From assembly GCA_021323225.1 (NCBI GenBank), contig JAJTCH010000003.1, positions 1-64,000 on the forward strand: a stretch of DNA of 64,000 nt, read 5' to 3'. A program made the translations under genes and the position numbers. This DNA is from Rickettsiaceae bacterium (GTDB lineage Bacteria > Pseudomonadota > Alphaproteobacteria > Rickettsiales > UBA1997). This document shows, piece by piece, positions 9,231 to 19,849 of this stretch (position 1 is the stretch's first letter; each line of letters starts with the position of its first letter). The notes beneath the pieces are model-generated. The model was not told where the DNA came from, did not search any database, and worked only from the letters and a program-made list of their open reading frames with translations.

Positions 9231-10499
9231 GTGCAAAATTCTGATTTAAAAAAGAGAATATTATTTACCCTTTTTATCCTGTTGATTTACAGATTCGGTA
9301 CTTTTGTGCCAATTCCTGGCATCAATGGTGAGGTAGTGCAAAAGTTCTTTACTGGAAAAGGGTCGAGCATGTTTGGCATGGTTAATCTTTTTTCTGGTGG
9401 TGCTTTAGAGCGTATGAGTATTTTTGCTCTAAACATTATGCCTTATATTACCGCTTCTATTATAATGCAGATTTTAACCTCAATGTACAAAGGTCTTGAG
9501 GCTTTAAAAAAAGAGGGTGATTACGGAAGAGCAAAAATAAATCAATACACAAGATATCTTACTATAATCTTGGCCGTGTTCCAATCCATTAGTGTCTATT
9601 ACGCCCTTTCTTCAGCTGGTAATAATATGTTTATCAGCGATTCCAAAATATTTTTATGGACAACTTGTGTCAGTTTAGTTGGCGGCACAGTAATGTTGAT
9701 GTGGTTTGGAGAAAGAATAACTACATCTGGTATCGGAAATGGAATTTCCCTCATCATTTTTGTCGGCATAGTTTCTTCAATTCCAACTACTTTTGCGCAA
9801 TTTATGGACCTCTCTAGAAGTGGGGTGTACTCAATTGTTTTTGTCGTGCTGTTTTTTGCTTCCTTCATTTTTTTTGTTGCTTTAGTGGCATTCGTTGAAA
9901 AAACCCATCGTCGTATCAAAATTCAATATCCAAACGGCGCAATGATGAGAGTCAATGGAATGTCAGACTCCTCGTTTTTACCACTTAAAATTAATATCTC
10001 TGGTGTCATACCGCCAATTTTTGCCAGCTCAATTTTAATGTTTCCGTCGGCAATTGGACAATTTATGGGTGGTGGCAGTGAAGTGTTTTTATCATTCTTG
10101 TCTAGAGGTGGGCCAATATATTTATCAATATACGCAGCTCTGATTTTATTTTTCTCTTTCTTCTATTCTTCGATCATTTTTAATACCAAAGATGTAGCTA
10201 GTAATTTGAAGAAAAGTAACTGCTTTATTTCTGGTATCAGACCTGGGTCTAATACCTCAGCTTATTTAGATAAAATAATTGCTAGGCTGACTTTAATCGG
10301 AGCAATATATCTAATATTTGTTTGTATTATTCCAGAGATCTTAATTATCAATTATTCAATACCACTGCATATTGGCGGTACTGGCGTACTAATTGTAGTT
10401 AATGTTATACTGGATTTAGTCAATCAAATTCAGTCTCATCTTTTTTCTACCAAATATAGCAATACTGGTAAGAGAAAACGGGTAAAATTGAGGGCATAA
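9231..10499 (+). CDS. secY: Protein translocase subunit SecY
   Basis: The 422-residue protein is the channel subunit of the Sec translocon, with about ten hydrophobic segments. Recognisable blocks include FGTFVPIPGINGE just after TM1 start, the plug-region MFGMVNLFSGGALERMSIFA, and the SGIGNGISLIIF motif. It starts at GTG 9231; an in-frame TAA at 9222-9224 rules out a longer form, so the cytosolic N-terminus is shorter than in E. coli. The ribosome binding site is weak. adk begins on the next base after its stop. Confidence 0.97.
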   Translation: MQNSDLKKRILFTLFILLIYRFGTFVPIPGINGEVVQKFFTGKGSSMFGMVNLFSGGALERMSIFALNIMPYITASIIMQILTSMYKGLEALKKEGDYGRAKINQYTRYLTIILAVFQSISVYYALSSAGNNMFISDSKIFLWTTCVSLVGGTVMLMWFGERITTSGIGNGISLIIFVGIVSSIPTTFAQFMDLSRSGVYSIVFVVLFFASFIFFVALVAFVEKTHRRIKIQYPNGAMMRVNGMSDSSFLPLKINISGVIPPIFASSILMFPSAIGQFMGGGSEVFLSFLSRGGPIYLSIYAALILFFSFFYSSIIFNTKDVASNLKKSNCFISGIRPGSNTSAYLDKIIARLTLIGAIYLIFVCIIPEILIINYSIPLHIGGTGVLIVVNVILDLVNQIQSHLFSTKYSNTGKRKRVKLRA

Positions 10500-11162
10500 A
10501 TGATCAATATCATTTTTCTTGGAGCGCCAGGCTCGGGAAAGGGAACTCAAGCGGCTTTGTTAGCCAATGATTTAAAAATTCCAAATATTTCAGCTGGAGA
10601 AATATTAAGAAAGGAAGTAGCTGATAAAAGTGAGGTTGGGGTCTTAGCTAAAACTTATATGGATTCTGGTCAATTAGTGCCAGATTCGGTTGTGGTTGAT
10701 ATAATCAAAAAGCGTATTTCTGATATTGATTGTGTCAGTGGCTTTATATTGGATGGCTTTCCAAGAAATTTACACCAGGCTGAAATATTAGAAGTGATGC
10801 TTTCTGATGTTGGAAAGAAGATTAATTTAGTGCTTAATATTGAAGTTGATGAAGATGTTTTAGTAAAAAGAATTTCCGGCCGTTTTTCATGTAAAAAATG
10901 TGGCACTGTTTACAACCATTTCTTTAATCAAACAAAAGTGCCAAATATTTGTGATAAATGTGGCAGTACTGAGTTTATTAGTAGAAGTGATGATAATGAA
11001 GAAACGGTAAAAAATCGTCTTCAAGTATATAATGATAATACTAGAGAACTTATTAGCTTTTATGGAAAGAAAAGCTTGATTTATTCAGTGGATGGTTTAA
11101 AAAATATCGCCCTTGTTAATTCTGAGATTAACAAAATATGCAAAGAGAAGTTTGGCATTTAG
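10500..11162 (+). CDS. adk: Adenylate kinase, zinc-binding LID type
   Basis: This 220-residue enzyme interconverts ATP + AMP and 2 ADP. The P-loop GAPGSGKGT is at residues 8-16 and the FILDGFPR motif near 82-89. The LID domain carries a complete Cys4 zinc site, C131-x2-C134-x16-C151-x2-C154, a form typical of Gram-positive bacteria but also found in some proteobacteria. It abuts secY, as in most spc operons, so it is probably co-transcribed with the translocon gene. Confidence 0.97.
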   Translation: MINIIFLGAPGSGKGTQAALLANDLKIPNISAGEILRKEVADKSEVGVLAKTYMDSGQLVPDSVVVDIIKKRISDIDCVSGFILDGFPRNLHQAEILEVMLSDVGKKINLVLNIEVDEDVLVKRISGRFSCKKCGTVYNHFFNQTKVPNICDKCGSTEFISRSDDNEETVKNRLQVYNDNTRELISFYGKKSLIYSVDGLKNIALVNSEINKICKEKFGI

Positions 11163-11241
11163 TCACTTCAGTTGTATTTTGATAGATTTTCACCCATTCA
11201 AAATATCATATTAGATTAACCAACAAATTTAAGGAGTTTAC

Positions 11242-11622
11242 TTGGCAAGAATAGCTGGTGTTAATATACCAAAAGAAAAAAGATTTGTCATTTCTTTGAC
11301 CTACATATATGGGATTGGTGTTACTAGCGCCAATAAGATTTGCAAGAAATTAAAAATTAATCCTTTGACTAGAACTCATGAAGTTCCTGAATCAAAGCTT
11401 GCTGAAGTTAGAGCATTGCTTGAGAAAGAATATCCTGTTTTAGAGGGAGACTTAAGAAGAAAAAGAGCCTCAGATGTAAAAAGATTGGTTGATTTAGGTT
11501 GCTACCGAGGAATTAGGCATGTTAAAAAATTGCCGGTTAGAGGTCAGAGAACTCATACCAATGCTAGAACTAGAAAGGGCAAGGGCGTCGCTATTGCTGG
11601 TAAGAAAAAAGTAACTAAATAA
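11242..11622 (+). CDS. rpsM: 30S ribosomal protein S13
   Basis: The gene starts with TTG at 11242, six bases after a strong AAGGAG site at 11231-11236, giving the expected [11 protein letters not shown]-terminus. The 126-residue protein has the helix-two-turn-helix core and the [14 protein letters not shown] tail that reaches the P-site tRNA. The 79-base gap before it may hold an alpha-operon promoter (TTGATA at 11179 is a possible -35), but no convincing -10 is seen. Confidence 0.97.
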   Translation: MARIAGVNIPKEKRFVISLTYIYGIGVTSANKICKKLKINPLTRTHEVPESKLAEVRALLEKEYPVLEGDLRRKRASDVKRLVDLGCYRGIRHVKKLPVRGQRTHTNARTRKGKGVAIAGKKKVTK

Positions 11623-11632
11623 ACAATAATAT

Positions 11633-12025
11633 ATGGTAAAATATAGCGGCAAAAAAACATCTGCTAAAAAGAAAAAGAATGTTGTTAATGGCGTGGTTCA
11701 TGTTTGTGCCACCTTCAATAATACCATAATTTCAATTACTGACCCACAAGGTAATTTAGTTTGTTGGTCATCAGCTGGAAAACATGGATTCAAAGGTTCA
11801 AGAAAAGCTACTCCATATGCTGCACAAGTTGCTACTCAAAGTGCTGTTGAGGCAGCTAAGGAATGCGGACTACAATCTGCTGTCGTTGAGATAATCGGTC
11901 CTGGTGTTGGTAGAGAAGCATCTCTTCGCGCTCTTCAAGCTGCCAATATCAATGTTACTTCTATAATAGACAAAACTTATCACCCGCATAACGGTTGCAG
12001 ACCAGCAAAGAGGAGAAGGGTTTAA
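11633..12025 (+). CDS. rpsK: 30S ribosomal protein S11
   Basis: The 130-residue protein has the S11 signature ([20 protein letters not shown]) and the C-terminal block [19 protein letters not shown]11 lines the E-site platform next to mRNA. It follows rpsM by ten bases and precedes rpoA; no rpsD lies between them, which is the alphaproteobacterial arrangement. Confidence 0.98.
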   Translation: MVKYSGKKTSAKKKKNVVNGVVHVCATFNNTIISITDPQGNLVCWSSAGKHGFKGSRKATPYAAQVATQSAVEAAKECGLQSAVVEIIGPGVGREASLRALQAANINVTSIIDKTYHPHNGCRPAKRRRV

Positions 12026-12062
12026 GTCTATTTTCCATTAAAAATCATTTGAATTCATAAAT

Positions 12063-13091
12063 ATGGCTATTTTAAAAGAGAGTTGGAAGTTATTGTCAAA
12101 ACCAGCCAGCATCATTGTTAAAGACGGTATTGATCCAAATAAAAGTGCCATAATTGTTATGGAGCCTTTTGAAAGAGGTTTTGGCGATACTTTGGGAAAT
12201 GCCTTGAGAAGAGTTTTGCTTTCTTCAATTGCCGGATTTGCTGCAACTTCAATTAAAATTGATGGCGTATTGCACGAATATGGAGTAATAGATGGCGTTA
12301 AAGAAGATGTGATAAATATAATAATGAATATCAAATCTTTAGCGATCAATAAACCTGATGCTTCTCCTTGCACCCTGAAACTCTCTGCTAACAAACCAGG
12401 ACCAGTTCTTGCTGGTTCAATCGAGGTAAATAACGGTGCAGAAATTATCAATAAAGATTTGGTGATTTGTACTTTGAACAAAGATGCTAAAATTGATATT
12501 CAAATAAATGTTGAGTGCGGTAAAGGTTATGTTGCTGTTGATCAAGGCAGAAAAACTGAAGGCAATCTTGGTTTGATAGCTATTGATTCAATGTTTAGCC
12601 CCATCAAAAGAGTGTCTTATAAAGTTGAAAATGCCAGAGTCGGACAAATAACTGATTATGATAAGCTAATAATGGAAATCGATACAAATGGCACTATCAC
12701 CCCGCAAGATGCGCTCGGTGTTGCTGCTAAGATCATTCAAGAACAGCTAGAAGTATTTGTTAATTTTGATGTGAGCAAAATTGTTGATGTAAAAAAAGAT
12801 TCTGGTTCTGAACCGGAATTCAACAAGAACTTGCTCAAAACCATTGATGAATTAGAACTTTCTGTTAGATCTTACAACTGCTTGAAAAATGAGAATATTA
12901 TTTATGTTGGTGATTTAGTTATCAGAACTGAATCAGAAATGTTAAAAACCTCTAATTTTGGCAGAAAATCTCTCAATGAGCTTAAGGATAATCTTAAGTT
13001 GATGGGTTTAAGCTTCGGTATGAAACTACCTAACTGGCCGCCAAAAAATATTGAAGAGCTAGCAAAAGCAAAGAGCAAAAATGATTTTTAA
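12063..13091 (+). CDS. rpoA: RNA polymerase alpha subunit
   Basis: The 342-residue protein has both alpha domains. The N-terminal dimerisation domain includes [20 protein letters not shown], and the C-terminal domain, after a linker near residue 240, includes the helix-hairpin-helix [19 protein letters not shown] that contacts UP elements and activators. Length matches the family (about 330-340). It sits between rpsK and rplQ as expected. Confidence 0.98.
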   Translation: MAILKESWKLLSKPASIIVKDGIDPNKSAIIVMEPFERGFGDTLGNALRRVLLSSIAGFAATSIKIDGVLHEYGVIDGVKEDVINIIMNIKSLAINKPDASPCTLKLSANKPGPVLAGSIEVNNGAEIINKDLVICTLNKDAKIDIQINVECGKGYVAVDQGRKTEGNLGLIAIDSMFSPIKRVSYKVENARVGQITDYDKLIMEIDTNGTITPQDALGVAAKIIQEQLEVFVNFDVSKIVDVKKDSGSEPEFNKNLLKTIDELELSVRSYNCLKNENIIYVGDLVIRTESEMLKTSNFGRKSLNELKDNLKLMGLSFGMKLPNWPPKNIEELAKAKSKNDF

Positions 13092-13131
13092 GTAATTTTA
13101 GAAGAGCATTAATCAAAGAATAAATTAAGTT

Positions 13132-13524
13132 ATGAAGCACGGAATTAAGGGTAGAAAGTTAAATAGAACCAGTTCTCACAGAAAGGCGCTATTCATGAAT
13201 CTTTCTAATGCCTTGTTAAAGAATGAATTAATCAAAACCACTCTGCCAAAAGCAAAGGATCTTAGACCTTTCGTGGAAAAAATTATCACTATTGCTAAGA
13301 GCGATACTCTGGCAAATCGCAGACAAGTTTTGGCTATCTTAAGAGATGAAACTGTGGTGAATAAATTATTTTCAGATATCGCTGCTAGGGTTAAAAACCG
13401 TAATGGCGGTTATACTAGAATAATGAAATTCGGTTTTAGAACCGGAGATAAAGCCCCAATGGCTATTGTTGAATTAGTGGATAGAGAAGTAACTGAGCAA
13501 CAATCTGAAGCCAAAAAGAAATAG
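13132..13524 (+). CDS. rplQ: 50S ribosomal protein L17
   Basis: A 130-residue L17 beginning [20 protein letters not shown] and containing the AIVELVDRE end motif. L17 sits near the tunnel exit. It closes the alpha operon; only 31 bases separate it from rplS. Confidence 0.97.
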   Translation: MKHGIKGRKLNRTSSHRKALFMNLSNALLKNELIKTTLPKAKDLRPFVEKIITIAKSDTLANRRQVLAILRDETVVNKLFSDIAARVKNRNGGYTRIMKFGFRTGDKAPMAIVELVDREVTEQQSEAKKK

Positions 13525-13555
13525 ATAATTAATTATAACAAAATCATATAAAACG

Positions 13556-13972
13556 ATGACTAATTTAATTGAGCAATTTAACTCTGATCAAGCTACAAAA
13601 ATAAATGAAGCTAGAGGCGGTTTAGATAAGTTTGTGCCTAATTTTAAAGTTGGCGATACTGTTAAAGTAAAATATAAAATCACCGAAGGAACCACCACCA
13701 GAATCCAGGTGTTTATGGGGGTAGTTATTGCTAAAAGTAAAGCTTTTGGTAATTATAACTCCACTTTCACTGTAAGAAAAATTAGCAGCGGTGTGGGTGT
13801 GGAAAGAAAATTCCCACTTTACTCTCCACTACTTGCTGGTATTGAATTGGTTAAACAAGGCGTGGTTCGTCGTGCTAAATTATATTATTTAAGAAATCTT
13901 ACCGGAAAAGCTTCAAGAATCAGAGAAAAGCTTGATTTTCTTAGTGATGAAAAAGCTGCTCCAGCCGAATAG
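13556..13972 (+). CDS. rplS: 50S ribosomal protein L19
   Basis: The 138-residue protein shows L19 features: an FKVGDTVKV strand, the [13 protein letters not shown] segment, then [22 protein letters not shown] and [19 protein letters not shown]19 forms an intersubunit bridge. In most proteobacteria it ends an rpsP-rimM-trmD-rplS operon; here it follows rplQ by 31 bases with none of those partners nearby, so it has joined the ribosomal supercluster. Confidence 0.97.
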   Translation: MTNLIEQFNSDQATKINEARGGLDKFVPNFKVGDTVKVKYKITEGTTTRIQVFMGVVIAKSKAFGNYNSTFTVRKISSGVGVERKFPLYSPLLAGIELVKQGVVRRAKLYYLRNLTGKASRIREKLDFLSDEKAAPAE

Positions 13973-14031
13973 TTATTTTTTCTTTTCTAAGTTTATTATT
14001 TTCATTTAGTAGAACTAGTTAATCTCATTGT

Positions 14032-14439
14032 GTGAGCCTCTCTCTCAAAGTCATTATTTCTCTTCTGGCCATTTCTTTATACTCCTGCTCTACTGCTCTG
14101 GATAGCAATTACGCTAAATTATCCCTTTCTAATTCTGTTGGTAAAAAAACTTTTTCCTTTGCAGTTGATGAGGAATTTCTAAAGCGAAATATTAAATCCA
14201 AGCCAAGCGCCTTATATTCAAAAATGAGTGTTGCTGAGTTAAAATTATTGATGAAATTTCTGCGGAAGAATAAATATTGTATTAATAAAAGTGGTGATTT
14301 ATCTTTCAAGATAAGCTCTAGGCAAGAGAGAATCTATGATGTTACCTTTTCCGAATTAATTGAGCAAAATTACAATGCTAAACCAGTTTCTCCTGTAACT
14401 TATTTTGGAGAATGTATAGATTTGGAAGAGTCCAAGTAA
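14032..14439 (+). CDS. Putative small lipoprotein, unknown function
   Basis: A 135-residue protein starting with GTG at 14032. Residues 1-18 form a hydrophobic signal ending in a lipobox-like L16-Y-S-C19, so it is probably lipid-anchored in the envelope; tyrosine at -2 is not ideal. The mature part is polar and lysine-rich with two further cysteines near residues 80 and 130. I do not recognise a family. It lies between rplS and a small membrane protein gene, on the same strand as ubiB. Real coding is likely from the signal-like start and colinear context. Confidence 0.6.
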   Translation: MSLSLKVIISLLAISLYSCSTALDSNYAKLSLSNSVGKKTFSFAVDEEFLKRNIKSKPSALYSKMSVAELKLLMKFLRKNKYCINKSGDLSFKISSRQERIYDVTFSELIEQNYNAKPVSPVTYFGECIDLEESK

Positions 14440-14474
14440 TCCTTACAAAGTTGCTCAAATCAAAATATCTTATA

Positions 14475-14834
14475 ATGAAACAGATTGTTGAATTTCTTAG
14501 TTTCCAGACCATTGTTTTATTATTTTCCACCGCATTCTCTGTTTTATTTGTGATGGTTATGGTTAACATCATTACGGTTGATGATTTGGTAGTGATTTTA
14601 AAATTATCTCCGGAATCGGCTGAAATTCTAAAGACCATTTTTGGTAGGTTGCATGAAGTTTCTAACAATATTTTAGATATCATATCACAATTGCTAAATA
14701 AGTTATTTGGCTGGGCTGGTGTTGATGTTGATTTGTCAAAGATTAAGGTTGATACTAACGCTACCAATGCCGCAAATCACCAAGCTCCAAGTCCTGTAAA
14801 GCCAACCGCTGCTCCAACCACTGTCGATAAGTAG
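14475..14834 (+). CDS. Small membrane protein, unknown function
   Basis: From ATG 14475 the protein has 119 residues. One strongly hydrophobic segment spans about residues 8-30 (IVLLFSTAFSVLFVMVMVNI), a helical amphipathic stretch follows, and the C-terminal 30 residues are rich in Ala, Pro and Thr (APSPVKPTAAPTTVDK). An in-frame ATG at 14412 would overlap the preceding gene and adds a basic, non-hydrophobic leader, so the later start is preferred. No family was recognised. It ends nine bases before ubiB and may be in the same operon. Confidence 0.55.
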   Translation: MKQIVEFLSFQTIVLLFSTAFSVLFVMVMVNIITVDDLVVILKLSPESAEILKTIFGRLHEVSNNILDIISQLLNKLFGWAGVDVDLSKIKVDTNATNAANHQAPSPVKPTAAPTTVDK

Positions 14835-14843
14835 AAATTCAAT

Positions 14844-16277
14844 ATGATGGTAATCTTCGGTATCATCAATCTTCTGCGTCTTTTGTTTTTCTTCATTCTC
14901 TCGCTATTCCTGTTTCCATTTTTCAGGAACAAATCTATCTATTTTTTTCTAAAGCTTTCTGGTCCAACTTTTATAAAACTTGGTCAATTATTGTCTAATC
15001 GTCCTGATTTGGTCGGTGATGATTTAGCTGAAATTCTTAGTGGATTTCAGGATAGATTGCCGGGTTTTTCTTTTAAAAAAGCTAAAAAGATTATTGAAGA
15101 AGAATCAGGAAAGAAGCTTGATCAGTTATTTTTGGAATTTAAAGCTAAACCAGTTGCTTCAGCCTCCGTTGCTCAGGTGCATAAGGCTAAAACTTTTGCG
15201 GGCGATATTGTGGCAGTGAAAATTCTTCGGCCACATATCGCCACTATTGTTAGAAGAGATGTTTCTACCTTAAAGATAATTGCATTTTTATTTGGTTTTG
15301 TTTCTAAATACTCAAAGGAAAAATTTCTAAATATTGCCGAACTACTAGAGGATTGCAGCAAAAAGGAATTGGATCTTTCTTTTGAGGCGGCAGCAGCTTC
15401 AGAAATGAAAGATAAATTAAAAGATGTTAAAGGTTTTTATATTCCAAAAGTCTATTGGCAATTAAGCACTCCTAAAATCTTGGTTTTAGAATGGATTGAT
15501 GGAATTCCATTTTCCGACAAAAAGGCAATTTTAAGTAGCGGTTTTGATAGGAAAGAAATCGCTAAAAATCTGGTCATCAGCTATTTTAATCAGGTTTATG
15601 TCCACGGCCTGTTTCATGCCGATATGCATCTAGGAAATCTATTCTTGATGAAAAATGGTGATATCGCCGCTGTTGATTTTGGCATTACCGGATCAATCGA
15701 TAAAAAAACCAGAATTGCCATAGCTGAAATTTTGATGTCCTTCTTAAAGCAGGATTACGCTAGAGTGGCGAAGTTACATATTGATGCTGGTTTGGTGCCA
15801 AAGAATATTAATTTGGAAGAATTTACATTATCATGCAGAATCATCGGCGAATCTGTTGTTGGTCGCTCGGTTAATGAAATTTCAATGGCAAAATTGCTTG
15901 CCAATTTGCTTAAAATGACCAAGAGATACCAGCTAAAAACCAGGCCGGAATTGCTGTTATTGCAAAAAACCATGATGCTAGTTGAAGGAGTTGGCGTTTT
16001 TTTGGATAAAAACCTAAATATTTGGGATTTGGCTAAGCCATTTGTAAAAGAATGGGCGACGCAAAATATTGGCTTTGATGCCAAAATCAGAGATGTGGTT
16101 TTAGAATTTATGCAGATGGTAAAAAAAATGCCGGAGAATTTTTCTAAAAATAATCAGATGAATTTTGATCAGTTAAATCAAGAGATTAAAGAGATGAAAC
16201 TTAGAGAGAAGAAATGGAAAATTGCCTTTGTATTTTTGTCTGCGTTGTTGATTTTGTCTTTATTCATAAGAGGTTAG
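14844..16277 (+). CDS. ubiB: UbiB/ABC1-family kinase-like protein (ubiquinone synthesis)
   Basis: The 477-residue protein belongs to the ABC1/UbiB atypical kinase family, which supports ubiquinone biosynthesis at the membrane. Visible motifs are KxGQ (K45-L-G-Q48), the Ala-rich loop VASASVAQVHKA that replaces the P-loop, VAVKILRP with the catalytic lysine, FHADMHLGNLF and AVDFGITG (DFG). The N-terminal 27 residues are hydrophobic and a C-terminal segment (IAFVFLSALLILSLFI) is a membrane anchor. The acs start follows one base after its stop. No other ubi gene is in the window. Confidence 0.92.
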   Translation: MMVIFGIINLLRLLFFFILSLFLFPFFRNKSIYFFLKLSGPTFIKLGQLLSNRPDLVGDDLAEILSGFQDRLPGFSFKKAKKIIEEESGKKLDQLFLEFKAKPVASASVAQVHKAKTFAGDIVAVKILRPHIATIVRRDVSTLKIIAFLFGFVSKYSKEKFLNIAELLEDCSKKELDLSFEAAAASEMKDKLKDVKGFYIPKVYWQLSTPKILVLEWIDGIPFSDKKAILSSGFDRKEIAKNLVISYFNQVYVHGLFHADMHLGNLFLMKNGDIAAVDFGITGSIDKKTRIAIAEILMSFLKQDYARVAKLHIDAGLVPKNINLEEFTLSCRIIGESVVGRSVNEISMAKLLANLLKMTKRYQLKTRPELLLLQKTMMLVEGVGVFLDKNLNIWDLAKPFVKEWATQNIGFDAKIRDVVLEFMQMVKKMPENFSKNNQMNFDQLNQEIKEMKLREKKWKIAFVFLSALLILSLFIRG

Positions 16278-16278
16278 A

Positions 16279-18177
16279 TTGTCATATAAAGTTTTATCGG
16301 AAGCTCATTATCAGGAAGAATATAAAAAAGCTCTAGATGGCCCAGAAAGCTTCTGGGCTGATATCGCCAGAAATTTTGTCTGGCTTAAAGAGTGGGATCG
16401 CGTTCTTAAATTTGATTTTAAAGAATTGAGGGTTGAATGGTTTGGTGGTGGAAAAGTTAACATCTCCAGTAATTGCCTGGATCGCCATTTATCAAAAAAA
16501 GCTGATGATATAGCAATTATTTGGGAAGCGAATGAGCCTTCCACACCTTCTAGATCACTTACTTATCGCGAGCTATTTGAGCAAGTTTGCCAATTTTCCA
16601 ATCTACTTTTAGCTAACGGCATAAAAGCTGGAGATCGTGTGTGCATCTATATGCCGATGATTCCGGAAGCTGTTATAGCCATGCTAGCCTGCGCCAGAAT
16701 TGGTGCGGTGCATAATGTGGTATTTGCCGGTTTTTCAAGTGTGGCTTTGGCTAGTCGAATTGAAGATTCGGGTGCCAAGATGTTGATTACTGCCGATTAT
16801 TTATATCGTGGTGATAAAACCATAAAATTATTTGATGTGGCCAATGAAGCAGCGCAAGGGCCGAATACTATTGAAAATATTATTGTTTATAAGAGAAGTA
16901 ATGAGCATTTTATCAGCTCTAAAAACATCATTATTTGGCAAAATGAAATCATTAAGCATAGCAAAAATGCTAAACCGGTAGCGGTAAATTCTGAAGATCC
17001 GCTCTTCATTTTATACACTTCAGGCTCAACCGGAAAGCCAAAGGGAGTTGTGCATAGCACAGCTGGCTATATGGTTTATGCAGCTTACTCTTTTGCGAAT
17101 GTTTTTGACTATCAAGAAAATGATTTATTTTTCTGCACCGCTGATATTGGCTGGATCACTGGCCATTCTTATCTAGTTTATGGCCCGCTTTTAAATGGCG
17201 GAAAAATTCTGATGTTTGAAGGAATTCCAACTTATCCAACCGCTTCAAGATTTTGGCAAATCATCGACAAATATAAGGTTAATATTTTTTACACCGCGCC
17301 AACTGCAATTAGAGCGCTGATGCAAAAGGGTGAAGAATTTGTGAGGGGATTTGATTTGTCATCTCTTAAAATTTTGGGAAGCGTAGGCGAACCAATTAAT
17401 GAAGAAGCCTGGCATTGGTATGATGAAAAAGTCGGCAAGAAAAAATGTGATATAGTTGATACCTGGTGGCAAACTGAAACTGGTGGAATCTTGATTTCTT
17501 CCCTTGGCAATAAAACTAAAAGCAAACCAGCTTTTGCAGGAATGCCCCTGCCTGGCATTATGCCGATTTTGCTGGATGATGATGGCAAAGAAATCACTAA
17601 GCCAAATATGGTTGGTAATTTGTGTTTCAAACATCCTTGGCCATCAATTATCAGAACTGTTTGGGGTGATCACAAAAAATGTTTTGATACTTATTTCAAG
17701 AGATTTTCCGGCTATTATTTTTCCGGCGATGGTGCGTTTAAAAATGAGAATGGGCTATTTAGAATTATTGGCCGGGTAGATGATGTAATCAATACCGCTG
17801 GTCATCGCCTGGGAACTGCTGAGATTGAAAATGCAATTAACATGCATAATTTAGTTAGCGAATCTGCGGTGGTTGGATATCCGCACCAAATAAAAGGTGA
17901 GGGTATTTGTGCTTTTGTCATCATGAAAAGTTCTCCTAAAAATGATGACCAAAAAATTAAAGATGAAATTTTGCAATTAATAGAAAAACATATTTCTGCT
18001 ATTGCCAAACCTGATAAAATCTATATTGTGCCTGACCTACCAAAAACCAGATCGGGAAAAATTATGCGTAGAATCCTAAAAAAACTGGTTGCGGGGGAAG
18101 AAGATCTAGGAGATATTTCCACACTTTTTAATCCTGACTCCATTGATTCTTTAAAGAAATTAATCGCTAACAATTAA
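16279..18177 (+). CDS. acs: Acetyl-CoA synthetase
   Basis: The 632-residue adenylate-forming enzyme makes acetyl-CoA from acetate, ATP and CoA. It starts at TTG 16279. Visible are the P-loop-like [11 protein letters not shown] motif, [17 protein letters not shown], the acyl-pocket segment [11 protein letters not shown] with the tryptophan that restricts the site to acetate in Acs, the hinge region [15 protein letters not shown], and the C-terminal [11 protein letters not shown] with the lysine that is acetylated in well-studied Acs. Similarity throughout favours Acs over propionyl-CoA synthetase. It overlaps nothing but starts one base after ubiB. Confidence 0.95.
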   Translation: MSYKVLSEAHYQEEYKKALDGPESFWADIARNFVWLKEWDRVLKFDFKELRVEWFGGGKVNISSNCLDRHLSKKADDIAIIWEANEPSTPSRSLTYRELFEQVCQFSNLLLANGIKAGDRVCIYMPMIPEAVIAMLACARIGAVHNVVFAGFSSVALASRIEDSGAKMLITADYLYRGDKTIKLFDVANEAAQGPNTIENIIVYKRSNEHFISSKNIIIWQNEIIKHSKNAKPVAVNSEDPLFILYTSGSTGKPKGVVHSTAGYMVYAAYSFANVFDYQENDLFFCTADIGWITGHSYLVYGPLLNGGKILMFEGIPTYPTASRFWQIIDKYKVNIFYTAPTAIRALMQKGEEFVRGFDLSSLKILGSVGEPINEEAWHWYDEKVGKKKCDIVDTWWQTETGGILISSLGNKTKSKPAFAGMPLPGIMPILLDDDGKEITKPNMVGNLCFKHPWPSIIRTVWGDHKKCFDTYFKRFSGYYFSGDGAFKNENGLFRIIGRVDDVINTAGHRLGTAEIENAINMHNLVSESAVVGYPHQIKGEGICAFVIMKSSPKNDDQKIKDEILQLIEKHISAIAKPDKIYIVPDLPKTRSGKIMRRILKKLVAGEEDLGDISTLFNPDSIDSLKKLIANN

Positions 18178-18190
18178 TAAATTATTCTTT

Positions 18191-18553
18191 ATGCAACTGA
18201 CTTTGATGAAAGCCAAAATTCACCGCGCTACTATTACCGAGGCGGATTTGCATTATGAAGGATCAATTTCAATTGATGAAGATTTGCTTGATGCAGCTGG
18301 TATTTTGCCATATGAAAAAGTTGATGTTTTAGATGTTAATAATGGTACAAGATTCAGCACTTATACAATAGCAGCAGAGCGCGGCAGTGGAGCAATTAAA
18401 GTAAATGGTGCGGCAGCAAGAATGGTTTACAAGGGTGATATCGTTATTATTGTTGCCTATTGTGGACTAGATGCAAAAGAAGCCGCTAAGTTTAAACCAA
18501 AGGTCGTGGCAGTAGATGCAAAAAACCGTTTAACGCTTGGAAGCTCTATTTAA
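18191..18553 (+). CDS. panD: Aspartate 1-decarboxylase
   Basis: This 120-residue proenzyme makes beta-alanine for pantothenate and CoA. The self-cleavage site G24-S25 lies in [11 protein letters not shown], in the same position as in E. coli, and yields the pyruvoyl cofactor; the following [16 protein letters not shown] block is typical. The only other CoA-related gene in the window is coaX. Its last 24 bases overlap the 3' end of the convergent ampG gene. Confidence 0.97.
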   Translation: MQLTLMKAKIHRATITEADLHYEGSISIDEDLLDAAGILPYEKVDVLDVNNGTRFSTYTIAAERGSGAIKVNGAAARMVYKGDIVIIVAYCGLDAKEAAKFKPKVVAVDAKNRLTLGSSI

Positions 18554-19771
18554 GAAAAATAAAATCACCAGAGCCGGCAAAGCCAGAGTTGAAGAGAAGA
18601 AAAAGAAATTTATCCACCCAAAATCAGCAGCTGCCAATCCAGCGCTTGAAGAAAGAACGGCTCTCGCCAGTGAAGCTAGCGAAACCAAAATTGCATATTG
18701 AGTTGCGGTAAAAGCAACATTACACAGACTGCTCAAATAGGCCACAAACACTGCGTCACCAATTCCGCCGCTGAAATTCTCAATAAAAATTACCCAGTAG
18801 AGCGTGTTAACATTATGACCCTCCATTGCTTGATAGCAAAAGCCTAGATTAGAAATTGTCTGTAGAATTAGCGCAATCCATAAGCTTTTAGTAAGCTTTA
18901 ATTCTTTAACCAAAATCCCGCCTAGCAGTGCTCCACCTAAAGTTGCAAAAAGACCAAAAGTTTTGACGATTGTGGCTATTTCGGTTTTACTAAAACCAAT
19001 TTGAAGTAGAAATGGTAGGGTTATGGAGCCAGCAAAGGCATCGCATAACTTGAATAAAATTATGAAGGGGAAAATTAAAAACCAATTTTTTCTTTCAAAA
19101 AAATCTTTCACCGGATCAAAAATAGCAATCTCTACCCATTCTTTGAAATTGTGCTTTGCTTTAGTTTTTTGCAAATTTTCTTTGGCAAATAAAGTGGTTA
19201 AAATTCCCACCAGCATAACAGCGGATAGTGAATAATAGACTTTATCCCATGAGATTTTTTCCGACAAAACCAAAGCTCCTGCTCCGGAAATTAACATGCC
19301 CATTCTATAGCCATAGACATAAAAACTGGCGGCAAAACCTTGATCTTCCGTTTTAATGGCTTCAATTCTGTAAGCGTCAATCACCATATCTTGCGTTGCT
19401 GAAAATATGGCAATTAATATTGCGATTATAGCAATGGCCACAATACCGTATTGACTAAAGAATCCGAGACCGGCAATACTAAATATCAATAGAAGCTGGG
19501 TGAAAATCATCCATGATTTTCTCTTGCCGAGATATTTAGTTAGGCAGGGTATGGAGGCGAAATCTAGCATTGGAGCCCAAAGAAATTTTAAACTATAGGG
19601 CAGGGCAATTAAGGAAAAAAAGCCAATGGTTTTGATGTCAAAATTAAGATCAGTCAAAAAAACTTTTAAGGTAGAAAGAACAAGGGCAAGCGGTAAGCCG
19701 CTTGAAATTCCAAGGAAAAAAATGATCGGAATATTAAGCCCGAAGAAGCTGCGAAGGGAAGATTTCATCAA
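18530..19771 (-). CDS. ampG: AmpG-like muropeptide permease (MFS)
   Basis: The 413-residue protein has about 12 membrane segments and matches AmpG closely in several blocks: [61 protein letters not shown] and [10 protein letters not shown]. AmpG imports GlcNAc-anhydro-muropeptides from the periplasm for peptidoglycan recycling. The 3' end overlaps panD tail to tail by 24 bases. It diverges from hslV across a 75-base gap. The first two codons are both ATG, so the start could be 19768. Confidence 0.9.
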   Translation of the reverse strand: MMKSSLRSFFGLNIPIIFFLGISSGLPLALVLSTLKVFLTDLNFDIKTIGFFSLIALPYSLKFLWAPMLDFASIPCLTKYLGKRKSWMIFTQLLLIFSIAGLGFFSQYGIVAIAIIAILIAIFSATQDMVIDAYRIEAIKTEDQGFAASFYVYGYRMGMLISGAGALVLSEKISWDKVYYSLSAVMLVGILTTLFAKENLQKTKAKHNFKEWVEIAIFDPVKDFFERKNWFLIFPFIILFKLCDAFAGSITLPFLLQIGFSKTEIATIVKTFGLFATLGGALLGGILVKELKLTKSLWIALILQTISNLGFCYQAMEGHNVNTLYWVIFIENFSGGIGDAVFVAYLSSLCNVAFTATQYAILVSLASLARAVLSSSAGLAAADFGWINFFFFSSTLALPALVILFFLNRASKR

Positions 19772-19849
19772 AGAAATTGAGTTTGTGAAAAGACTTTGTT
19801 AAGCTTTGTTTTATAGTTATCCCGCCTCTAATTTTCAAACAAATTTGTG

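Noticed and set aside
11163..11241. Promoter for the alpha operon before rpsM
   Set aside because: TTGATA at 11179 has only a poor -10 candidate (AAATAT) at suitable spacing; AT-rich sequence gives such matches by chance.
12038..12481. 147-codon open frame antisense to rpoA
   Set aside because: It is wholly inside rpoA, has no ribosome binding site or family features, and follows from codon bias of the real gene.
16279..18177. Propionyl-CoA synthetase instead of acetyl-CoA synthetase
   Set aside because: The long stretches around the acyl pocket ([10 protein letters not shown]) and the C-terminal end follow Acs; nothing favours PrpE.
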